Source: Balneolaceae bacterium
Lineage (GTDB): Bacteria; Bacteroidota; Rhodothermia; Balneolales; Balneolaceae
Direction of reading: 5' to 3'
Assembly (NCBI GenBank): GCA_007118525.1
Contig: SKRK01000005.1
Location: 1-5,351 of the forward strand
Length of the DNA: 5,351 nucleotides
Notes under the pieces: model-generated
What the model saw: only the letters and a program-made list of their open reading frames with translations
Databases searched by the model: none
Told to the model about the DNA's origin: nothing
Part shown: positions 1-5,242 of the stretch, one piece after another
How the letters are laid out: each line of letters starts with the position of its first letter
How positions within the stretch are numbered: position 1 is the first letter of the stretch
Program-made: the position numbers and the translations under genes

Positions 1-962
1 GATGTAAAGAGATCAAATGAGGTCTGTCCGGTAAAATAATCGTTAAAATATTGAAACCAGCCCAAATTCTGTACACCAATCCCCCTGGTTGATGTGTTCT
101 GGAAAACATACGTGGGTTCAAGCAGTCCCGAACGCCTGGTTTCTATTCCGGCGGGTACATATCCAAAAGGAAAAACGAGAGGGTATGGAATATCCAGGAT
201 AAAAAGGCGCGCATTGGTAAAGAAAATCTCCTCCTCATCAACCACTTTCATACGCTGTGCTTGAATGTAATAGTACATGTGATCGGGAGGACAGGTTGAA
301 TAGATTCCATCCTCAATAAATACTTCATTTCTGGATACATTTTTAACCTTGGTTCCAATCAGATATCCATCGTCTACCTGCATTTCTGCCGATTCAAATT
401 TTCCCTTTTCTGTTTCATAATTGAAAAGAATTCGGGTACTGCGCAGGTCTTTATCTCTCTGGCGAAGTACCGGGTATGAGAGTGTATCAGCCGGTGTAAG
501 TGTTCTTGCCTGAATTTGATTTTTGTTCAAATCTAGTTCAATTGTACCCGCACTCAACTCACCGCTTGTGTGTTTTACATTTCCTGAGCCATAGAGTTGT
601 ACAAACCGCTGATCTCTGAAATCAAACGTAATGGAGTCGCGGGCCTGAAAATTGACTGCATCCGGAGTTGCCTGCCTTCCGGCTTCGCGCGTTTGAGGTA
701 CCTGTGAAGTTGCCCTTTGTTCAGCTTCAGGCGGAACTTGTGACGGAGGCAGAGTGTCGGGCCTGGCAGACTGAAACTGCTGAGGTTGAGGCAGGGTATC
801 TGGCCTGGCTACATCAGTCTGCTGTGGTATTGTATCGGGACGTGCTATTTGAAGCGTATCGGCCACAGCCTGCGCATTCAGTGAACCGGCCCCTAACAAA
901 AACAAGAGTATGACAGAACTTACAAGCCTGATAAGGGTATTTGTTGAGAGGTTGATTTGCAT
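1..962 (-). CDS. lptD: LPS assembly outer-membrane protein LptD, N-terminal part (runs off the window edge)
   Basis: This is the first 320 codons of a larger gene, open to the left edge. LptD is the outer-membrane barrel that inserts lipopolysaccharide into the outer leaflet at the end of the Lpt transport bridge. Visible in order: a signal peptide (hydrophobic residues about 11-28, likely cleavage after SLNA at 30); a Pro/Gln-rich linker (31-105) with three ARPDT[IL]P repeats; an OstA/LptA-like beta domain (about 107-260, with GSGNVKHTSGELSAG near 126-139); then the barrel entrance with the family-typical RRSGLLEPTY at 276-285. C224 in YSTCPPDH sits where LptD proteins carry a conserved cysteine. 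The ATG at 962 is chosen because it gives the signal peptide; the ATG at 966 is out of frame. It starts 13 bp after the ROK kinase stop, which suggests cotranscription. The nearest GAGGAG lies about 22 nt upstream of the chosen ATG, too far to be a normal ribosome binding site. The barrel is outside the window. Family assignment is confident. Confidence 0.88.
   Translation of the reverse strand, partial: MQINLSTNTLIRLVSSVILLFLLGAGSLNAQAVADTLQIARPDTIPQQTDVARPDTLPQPQQFQSARPDTLPPSQVPPEAEQRATSQVPQTREAGRQATPDAVNFQARDSITFDFRDQRFVQLYGSGNVKHTSGELSAGTIELDLNKNQIQARTLTPADTLSYPVLRQRDKDLRSTRILFNYETEKGKFESAEMQVDDGYLIGTKVKNVSRNEVFIEDGIYSTCPPDHMYYYIQAQRMKVVDEEEIFFTNARLFILDIPYPLVFPFGYVPAGIETRRSGLLEPTYVFQNTSTRGIGVQNLGWFQYFNDYFTGQTSFDLFT
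744..845 (-). repeat. Three imperfect ARPDT[IL]P repeats in the LptD linker
   Basis: Within the LptD reading frame an eight-residue unit recurs at residues 40-47 (ARPDTIPQ), 52-59 (ARPDTLPQ) and 66-73 (ARPDTLPP). The corresponding bases are 845-822, 809-786 and 767-744. Copy spacing is 36 and then 42 bp, both multiples of three, so the frame is kept. The codons differ between copies (for example GCACGT versus GCCAGG for Ala-Arg), so the peptide is more alike than the DNA. The unit lies in the low-complexity segment between the signal peptide and the periplasmic OstA-like domain, and its role is unknown. Confidence 0.75.
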
Positions 963-975
963 GCATGAAACTTAA

Positions 976-1926
976 TCAGCGTAACTCCTCAAAGGCAAGA
1001 CTGGCTGCTCCGAGAAGCGCTGCTTCATTTCCTAGTGATTCATAGACTATTTCGAAATCTTCACGGAACGGTGGCATCAAATATTTTGAGGCGGTTTCAT
1101 ATGCCGGTTCAAAAATCCATTTCCCGGCCTTGGCTACTCCTCCGCTTACCACAATCTTTCGGATGTCGAGAATATGGACGTAATTAACGATTGCATATCC
1201 AAGTTTTTCACCGGCTTGCCGCAAAATATCAGCGGCCAGGCTGTTGCCATTTTCAGCAGCATTATGAAGATCTACAGGTTCCAGACTTTCGAAGTTCTTG
1301 TGAAATTTTTTATAAAGAGGGTTATCGCTATGTTGACGAATTGTATCTGCGGCGAACCTGCTTAGAAACCGCTGGCCCAAATATGCCTCAATACCACCAC
1401 GTGTATTACTGTTAGACAACGGTCCATGGTAGTTAATAATTACATGCCCCAGTTCACCTGCCATTCCGGAAGTTCCCCGGTAGATTTTGTTCTTGTAAAT
1501 GATGCCGCCACCAACGCCGGTGCCGAGAGTAATCATGATGAAGCTTTCCATTTTTTTTCCTGCGCCATAGCGTGCAGAACCAAGAGCGGCAAGATTGGCA
1601 TCGTTCTCTATTACACAGTTTAAGCCCGTACGCTTTTCAATCTCTTTCGACACATTTTCAACTTTCCAGCCGGGTAAGTTGGGTGGGTTTTTAACAGTTT
1701 GTCGGTCTAAACTGACCATTCCGGGTAACCCCATTCCAATACCAATAGGGGTAATGCTTTGCTCTTCAAGCAGCTCTTTTACGGCAAGTGCAATTCGGTC
1801 GAACACGTGCTCTTTGCCTAAATCTGCATGAGTTGGAATAGAAATACTGTGTATAAATCCCTTCTTTTTGTCAACAAGAGCGGCTTTAATGTTTGTACCG
1901 CCTAAGTCAATACCTATTGATACCAT
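976..1926 (-). CDS. ROK-family sugar kinase (glucokinase-like), zinc-motif cysteines absent
   Basis: This 316-residue protein has the length and layout of ROK kinases, which phosphorylate glucose, N-acetylglucosamine, N-acetylmannosamine or similar sugars with ATP in the cytoplasm. It has the N-terminal phosphate motif DLGGTN (7-12), the catalytic aspartate D109 in ENDAN, the glycine-rich LGTGVGGG (134-141), AGELGH (156-161) with sugar-binding E158 and H161, and the C-terminal SGGVAKAG (261-268). There is no N-terminal helix-turn-helix, so it is an enzyme type rather than a NagC/XylR-type repressor. The odd feature is the segment after GH: family members usually read CxCGxxGCxE, here it is SNSNTRGGIE (171-180), so all three zinc-ligand cysteines are missing. 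The substrate cannot be told from sequence. No clear Shine-Dalgarno precedes the ATG. It lies between divIC (68 bp upstream) and lptD (13 bp downstream). Confidence 0.9.
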   Translation of the reverse strand: MVSIGIDLGGTNIKAALVDKKKGFIHSISIPTHADLGKEHVFDRIALAVKELLEEQSITPIGIGMGLPGMVSLDRQTVKNPPNLPGWKVENVSKEIEKRTGLNCVIENDANLAALGSARYGAGKKMESFIMITLGTGVGGGIIYKNKIYRGTSGMAGELGHVIINYHGPLSNSNTRGGIEAYLGQRFLSRFAADTIRQHSDNPLYKKFHKNFESLEPVDLHNAAENGNSLAADILRQAGEKLGYAIVNYVHILDIRKIVVSGGVAKAGKWIFEPAYETASKYLMPPFREDFEIVYESLGNEAALLGAASLAFEELR

Positions 1927-1994
1927 TTGCGAAGCTGTTAATTAATAGAAGATCGAAAATAGTGAAAAATAAGCAAAGCGTAACCGGAAAGGGT

Positions 1995-2300
1995 CTATTT
2001 CGGAGATTTAATTCTATAGACTGTCTCGCCCGGTTTTCGCATGCCATACTCTTCTCTGGCAATTTTCTCAAGCAGGTCGGGATTACTCTCCAGTTCTTCA
2101 ATTTTTTGCTCAAGTTCGGTCGTGCGTTCCTTGTACTCCTCAGTTCGCTCAATCAGATCGGATTTTCGTGATTCAAGCTGAAACTTGGTTAACAGGCTGT
2201 AGGTATCGATAAATATAAACCAAACAGCGATAAAGGCTACCAAAGCCGATATCAGGAAAGATCTTTTCCAGCGCAAAGGGTTCAGATAATCAGTATTCAT
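1995..2300 (-). CDS. Septum formation initiator family protein (DivIC/FtsB-like)
   Basis: This 101-residue single-pass membrane protein has the DivIC/FtsB architecture. It has a short basic cytoplasmic N-terminus (MNTDYLNPLRWKR), one transmembrane helix (about 14-32), a charged coiled coil with many Glu/Lys/Arg (about 40-73), and the family-typical C-terminal segment EKIAREEYGMRKPGE (78-92). Proteins of this family bind FtsL and FtsQ/DivIB in the periplasm and help activate septal peptidoglycan synthesis. The length is normal. Both names are used for this family, so no symbol is assigned. The start ATG has an AT-rich leader without a ribosome binding site, and a TAnnTTTG -7 element lies about 33 bp upstream. 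It is the first gene of the leftward cluster, followed after 68 bp by the ROK kinase. Confidence 0.9.
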   Translation of the reverse strand: MNTDYLNPLRWKRSFLISALVAFIAVWFIFIDTYSLLTKFQLESRKSDLIERTEEYKERTTELEQKIEELESNPDLLEKIAREEYGMRKPGETVYRIKSPK

Positions 2301-2333
2301 TATTGTGCGATGATAATTTTTTAGAAATTACTT

Positions 2334-2341
2334 CAAATATA
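2334..2341 (-). promoter_or_regulatory. Putative Bacteroidota-type -7 element for the divIC-ROK-lptD cluster
   Basis: On the minus strand the bases read TATATTTG, an exact match to the TAnnTTTG -7 consensus of Bacteroidota-type housekeeping promoters. The predicted transcript would start near 2327 and leave a leader of roughly 27 nt before the divIC ATG. The -33 element is weak: a TTTG exists at 2354-2351 but only 9 bp away, and at the proper distance there is only an AT-rich TTTAAA-like stretch. The call therefore rests on the -7 box and its position. Confidence 0.4.
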
Positions 2342-2470
2342 GCGCATTAACAAAACAGAGATTTAAAATAGGAGTTTATTGTGCTGCAATTTTATATCTG
2401 TTCAGTGTAATTGAAAAGACAGCTCGTGCGGGGATAGTTGATGTTTGAGCAGGTGCTTAGAGAGGGGTAC

Positions 2471-2511
2471 AAAAAAAATAACCCCTACCGGGTATCAGCC
2501 GATAAGGGTTA
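2471..2511 (-). terminator. Intrinsic terminator of the tRNA-Lys transcript
   Basis: Read on the minus strand, bases 2511-2479 form a 13-bp hairpin with a 7-nt loop (CUGAUAC) and no unpaired position if two U-G wobbles are allowed. It is followed immediately by eight U residues (2478-2471). Read on the plus strand, the wobbles become C-A mismatches and there is no following T tract, so the terminator works leftward. It lies 50 nt beyond the tRNA 3' end and ends the tRNA unit before the divIC promoter region. Confidence 0.9.
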
Positions 2512-2561
2512 ATCAAGAGAGATTCATAAAAAATTTTTAAAACTCAACACAACTTGAATCG

Positions 2562-2634
2562 TGAATCGGGTGGGGCTCGAACCCACGACCCGCGGCTTAA
2601 AAGGCCGCTGCTCTACCAGCTGAGCTACCGATTC
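2562..2634 (-). tRNA. tRNA-Lys, anticodon TTT
   Basis: This 73-nt cloverleaf folds perfectly on the minus strand. The acceptor stem is GAATCGG/CCGATTC with discriminator A; the D arm is GCTC/GAGC with loop AGCTGGTA; the anticodon stem is GCGGC/GCCGC with loop CTTTTAA; the variable loop is 5 nt; the T arm is GTGGG/CCCAC with loop TTCGAGC. Anticodon TTT (bases 2601-2599) reads AAA and AAG lysine codons. The 3' CCA is not encoded and must be added by CCA nucleotidyltransferase. A promoter lies just upstream and an intrinsic terminator 50 nt downstream, so it is transcribed alone. Confidence 0.98.
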
Positions 2635-2651
2635 AATTCATATCAAGACTG

Positions 2652-2684
2652 CAAAGATAAGGCTTTGTAGTATTGAAAATCAAA
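2652..2684 (-). promoter_or_regulatory. Bacteroidota-type promoter of tRNA-Lys
   Basis: On the minus strand a -33 element TTTG (2684-2681) is followed after 21 bp by TATCTTTGC (2659-2651). This fits the TAnnTTTG -7 consensus exactly, including the frequent following C. Transcription would start near 2645, about ten bases before the mature tRNA 5' end at 2634. The spacing is at the long end of what is usual. Position, orientation and the match of both elements make this the best promoter in the window. Confidence 0.65.
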
Positions 2685-2839
2685 CTGAGCCGGTTCATTT
2701 TTTTAAAAATAAGTTTTTACCTCTAGGTAGATTTTTAAAGAGTATGTACAATGTGTTACATTCTGTTTAGATATTATTACATTTATATATATAACACCAA
2801 AATTTCAATTTTAGTTTAAGTTGTTTAAATAATTTCAAT
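2685..2839 (+). other. AT-rich upstream region of the HIT-aroQ genes
   Basis: This very AT-rich stretch lies between the back-to-back tRNA-Lys promoter and the HIT start, so it must hold the plus-strand promoter. No exact TAnnTTTG is visible; the nearest are TAAGTTTT (2710-2717) and TACATTTA (2778-2785), each one base off and neither with a good -33 partner. A 12-bp palindrome TACCTCTAGGTA (2718-2729) stands out because it is the only GC-containing motif in the tract. No open reading frame or RNA gene was seen. The bases just before the HIT ATG are A/T only apart from a single C and contain no Shine-Dalgarno sequence. Confidence 0.4.
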
Positions 2840-3238
2840 ATGTCTTCTATTTTTACAAAAATTATCAAAGGGGATATTCCCAGTTATAAAGTAGCCGAGT
2901 CCGAATCGCATATTGCATTTCTCGATATCAACCCGATTGCTGAAGGCCATACGCTGGTTGTGCCTAAAAAAGAGATCGATTATGTTTTTGACCTGCCGGA
3001 TGACCTGTTCTCAGAAACCATGAGTTTTGCAAAAAAAGTTGCCGGAGCGGTCGACCGGGCTTTGAAACCGATCCGAACCGGGGTTGTGGTTGATGGACGG
3101 GAAGTGCCTCACGCTCACATTCACCTGATACCGATCTATAAGAATACCCAGGAGGTTGCCCTCAGAAATAAAGTAAAAGTAAGCAAGTCCAGAATGGAAG
3201 AGATCTCTGCAGCTATCGCTAAAGAGGTTATTTTATGA
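2840..3238 (+). CDS. HIT-family nucleotide-binding hydrolase
   Basis: This 132-residue protein belongs to the histidine triad family, cytoplasmic enzymes that hydrolyse or transfer nucleotides from phosphoramidates and related compounds. It has the typical N-terminus SSIFTKIIKGDIPSYKV, the core FLDINPIAEGHTLVVPK (27-43), and the catalytic triad HAHIH at 91-95 (H91, H93, H95) within EVPHAHIHLIPI. The GxNxGxxAGQ segment of the Hint branch is not present before the triad; instead it reads TGVVVDGREVPH, a form I recognise from Bacteroidota HIT proteins. The natural substrate cannot be stated. The start is supported by the family N-terminus. Its TGA stop overlaps the ATG of aroQ. Confidence 0.93.
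   Translation: MSSIFTKIIKGDIPSYKVAESESHIAFLDINPIAEGHTLVVPKKEIDYVFDLPDDLFSETMSFAKKVAGAVDRALKPIRTGVVVDGREVPHAHIHLIPIYKNTQEVALRNKVKVSKSRMEEISAAIAKEVIL
3221..3227 (+). promoter_or_regulatory. Ribosome binding site of aroQ inside the HIT gene
   Basis: AAAGAGG lies 7 nt before the aroQ ATG, inside the last HIT codons. It is the only well-placed Shine-Dalgarno-like sequence in the window; the other starts lack one. Together with the ATGA stop/start overlap it indicates translational coupling of HIT and aroQ and fixes the aroQ start. Confidence 0.6.
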
Positions 3239-3669
3239 AGATTATGATTTTAAACGGGCCCAACCTGAACCTGCTGGGTGAACGCGATTCAAATACATAT
3301 GGCTCGGATACACTGTCCGATATCGAAAAGCTGGTAAGAGACTCATTTCAGGAGGTCGATTTCATCTTTATCCAGAGCAACCATGAGGGGGATCTCGTGG
3401 ATGCAATTCACTCTGCCCGCGGCGGTACAGTGAACGCCATTGTAGCCAATTGGGGCGGCTATACGCACTCATCCGTAGCCATTCACGATGCCCTGGAACT
3501 TTTAAAAATTCCGAAAGTGGAAGTACATCTCTCTAATATTCACGCCAGGGAGGAGTTTCGCGAAAGGTCAATAACCGGGAAGGCGATGAATGGGATCATT
3601 ACCGGTTTTGGCAAAAACAGCTATCTTTTGGGAGTAGAGGCAGCGCTGAAATTAGCGGCCGATAATTAA
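3235..3669 (+). CDS. aroQ: Type II 3-dehydroquinate dehydratase
   Basis: AroQ converts 3-dehydroquinate to 3-dehydroshikimate, the third step of the shikimate pathway to aromatic amino acids; the family enzyme is a cytoplasmic dodecamer. The 144 residues match its usual length. Visible are LNGPNLNLLGER (6-17) with R17, the catalytic Y22 in the flexible lid (NTYGSDTL), QSNHEGDLVD (47-56), the substrate-binding N72 loop and Y76-T77-H78, the catalytic H98 in EVHLSN (96-101), and AREEFRERS with R109. The loop usually written NPGAYTHTS is NWGGYTHSS here, a Pro-to-Trp and an Ala-to-Gly change; the key Asn, Tyr and His are kept. The gene overlaps HIT by 4 bp (ATGA). Confidence 0.97.
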   Translation: MKIMILNGPNLNLLGERDSNTYGSDTLSDIEKLVRDSFQEVDFIFIQSNHEGDLVDAIHSARGGTVNAIVANWGGYTHSSVAIHDALELLKIPKVEVHLSNIHAREEFRERSITGKAMNGIITGFGKNSYLLGVEAALKLAADN

Positions 3670-3781
3670 CTTTCTACCATGCTTAACCTGCAAATATCTC
3701 CCTGTAAAGGCGTGAACAATTGGTCGATCATTTATCCCGGAGTGTCAGCTCTGCAGGATTTCTCATTGTCAAATTAGCCCA
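3670..3781 (+). other. aroQ-flippase spacer with a 32-codon open frame
   Basis: This 112-bp spacer has no recognisable intrinsic terminator or promoter. An ATG at 3679 opens a 32-codon frame ending at TAG 3775-3777, four bases before the flippase TTG, in a different frame. It has no ribosome binding site, and its predicted peptide (starting MLNLQISPCKG) resembles nothing I know. A frame of this length is expected by chance, so it is not called as a gene. Confidence 0.3.
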
Positions 3782-5242
3782 TTGAAAAAGCTACAGGAAC
3801 TCTTTTCCGATACGCTCATATACGGCATAAGCAGTGTGCTGGCACGGTTTATCAACTACCTGTTGGTGCCGCTCCATACCGGTGTGTTCAACACGGCCCA
3901 GTACGGTGTGATTGGCCTTGTGTACGCGGGCATCGCATTCTTAAACGTGCTCTTTACCTTTGGCATGGAGTCGGCCTATCTGCGCTATGCAGAGAACCGG
4001 AATGACGCACCGCATGTTTTTAAAACCCTGCAGGCGGGATTGCTGCTGTTTGCATCCCTTCTCTGTATTGCCCTCTATGCATCCATGCCGTGGCTGCTGC
4101 CGATATTGAATCTGCAGCCGGAAACATCTGCCATCTTTCTGGTTATGCTCGGTATTCTATGGTTTGATACGCTCTCAATTGTGCCGATGGCCGAGCTGCG
4201 ACTTACCCGCCGGGCCTATCTGTTTGCCGGGCTCAAAACCCTGAACGTGCTGATTAACCTTGCCCTTAATTTCTACCTGATACTGGGCCTGGGCTTCGGA
4301 ATTGAGGCGGTATTCCTGGCAAACCTGGCAGGTTCATTTGTGATGACACTCCTGGTTTGGATTGCCACGGCCGATCTGCTGAAGGGCTCTTTCAGTAAAC
4401 AGTGGATGAAAACGGCATTTGAGTTTGGCTGGCCTTTTGTTCCCTCCGGCATCGGCTTTGTGATCAACGAGATGCTCGACCGTTTTCTGCTCAACAATAT
4501 GGATCCCGCCAACGCAGAAAGGCTGTATGGCCCGGATACCACGCCTGAAGATATTGTTGGGATTTATAACGCCTGCTACAAACTTGCAGTTTTTATGCTT
4601 CTTCTCGTACAGATGTATCGCATGGCCTGGCAGCCGTTCTTTATGCGACATGCAAAAGATGGAGACTCTCGTGAATTGTTCGGCCATGCTTTTATCTGGT
4701 ACAATGCTTTTTCCGCGATTCTTTTTATAGGAGTTGCTCTGTTCAAAGAGCAAATAGTAGCCATAGCGATTCCGGGTACAAACGCTACACTTATCGACAG
4801 CAATTACTGGGACGGCCTTGAAATTGTACCGTTTCTGCTGTTAGCCTACTGGTTTCACGGGTGGTATATCAATTTTTCATCAGGCGTGTTTATTAAAGAG
4901 AAGACACGGGTGTTTTATAAAATCACTCTGTTAGGTGCGTTCATTACGATTATTGCCAACCTGTTGCTGATTCCGGTCTACGGTATGATAGGATCTGCGG
5001 TTGCCACCCTGCTCAGCTACGGAGCTATGGCAACTACACTGGGCCTTTTCAGTAAAAGAGTGATGGATGTACCGTATCGGCTGCCGGAGAGCTTTGGGCT
5101 GATGGCGGTAGTGGCAGGATTGGTTTTTGCCGAGCCGTGGCTTACAGAGGCCCTGAACGGAGCGGTGCTTCTGGCGAAGGGACTCATTTTGGTTGCCGGC
5201 ATTGTTGTAACCGGGCTTTATCTCAGGAAACTATACCGTTGA
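3782..5242 (+). CDS. Polysaccharide/lipid-linked oligosaccharide flippase (Wzx-like, MOP superfamily)
   Basis: This 486-residue, very hydrophobic protein has the pattern of about 12-14 membrane helices typical of Wzx/MATE-type exporters. These flip lipid-linked sugar units for O-antigen, capsule or exopolysaccharide across the inner membrane. Family-like segments are the N-terminus (LFSDTLIYGISSVLARFINY followed by LLVPLHT), YGVIG (41-45), LDRFLLN (232-238), GIYNACYKLAVFMLLL (260-275), MAWQPFFMRHA (281-291), FIKEKTRV (370-377) and NLLLIPVYGMIGSAVATLLSYG (393-414, written here as the conserved IPVYGMIGSA core). The substrate cannot be inferred because no glycosyltransferases are in view. No ATG or GTG is available in frame after the TGA at 3713-3715, so TTG at 3782 is the best start; it gives a typical N-terminus but has no Shine-Dalgarno. 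It follows aroQ by 112 bp without a terminator, so cotranscription is possible. Confidence 0.9.
   Translation: MKKLQELFSDTLIYGISSVLARFINYLLVPLHTGVFNTAQYGVIGLVYAGIAFLNVLFTFGMESAYLRYAENRNDAPHVFKTLQAGLLLFASLLCIALYASMPWLLPILNLQPETSAIFLVMLGILWFDTLSIVPMAELRLTRRAYLFAGLKTLNVLINLALNFYLILGLGFGIEAVFLANLAGSFVMTLLVWIATADLLKGSFSKQWMKTAFEFGWPFVPSGIGFVINEMLDRFLLNNMDPANAERLYGPDTTPEDIVGIYNACYKLAVFMLLLVQMYRMAWQPFFMRHAKDGDSRELFGHAFIWYNAFSAILFIGVALFKEQIVAIAIPGTNATLIDSNYWDGLEIVPFLLLAYWFHGWYINFSSGVFIKEKTRVFYKITLLGAFITIIANLLLIPVYGMIGSAVATLLSYGAMATTLGLFSKRVMDVPYRLPESFGLMAVVAGLVFAEPWLTEALNGAVLLAKGLILVAGIVVTGLYLRKLYR

Noticed and set aside
744..845. Repeats as a CRISPR or minisatellite array
   Set aside because: There are only three short degenerate copies, they keep the LptD reading frame, and the codons vary, so they are a protein repeat.
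668..913. Plus-strand open frame of 81 codons
   Set aside because: It lies antisense to the LptD signal peptide, linker and start of the OstA-like domain, has no ribosome binding site, and its length is explained by the low-complexity Pro/Gln repeats on the other strand.
1907..2152. Minus-strand open frame of 81 codons
   Set aside because: It overlaps most of the divIC gene in another frame; the divIC frame has clear family motifs and this one has none.
2351..2354. TTTG as the -33 partner of the divIC -7 box
   Set aside because: It is only 9 bp from the -7 element, where about 19-21 bp is expected.
2340..2470. Small gene beginning GTG after AGGAG near 2370-2400
   Set aside because: The frame closes after nine codons, so it is not a credible gene.
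2562..2634. tRNA-Lys as the edge of an integrated element
   Set aside because: No integrase gene, and no second copy of the tRNA 3' end was seen in the window; flanking genes are housekeeping.
2840..3238. Loss of the GxNxGxxAGQ segment in the HIT protein as degeneration
   Set aside because: The TGVVVDGxEVPHAHIHLIPI form is one I recognise from intact HIT proteins of Bacteroidota, and the His triad is complete.
4334..4753. Minus-strand open frame of 139 codons opposite the flippase
   Set aside because: It is a shadow of the flippase coding strand, with no recognisable domain and no transcription signals of its own.
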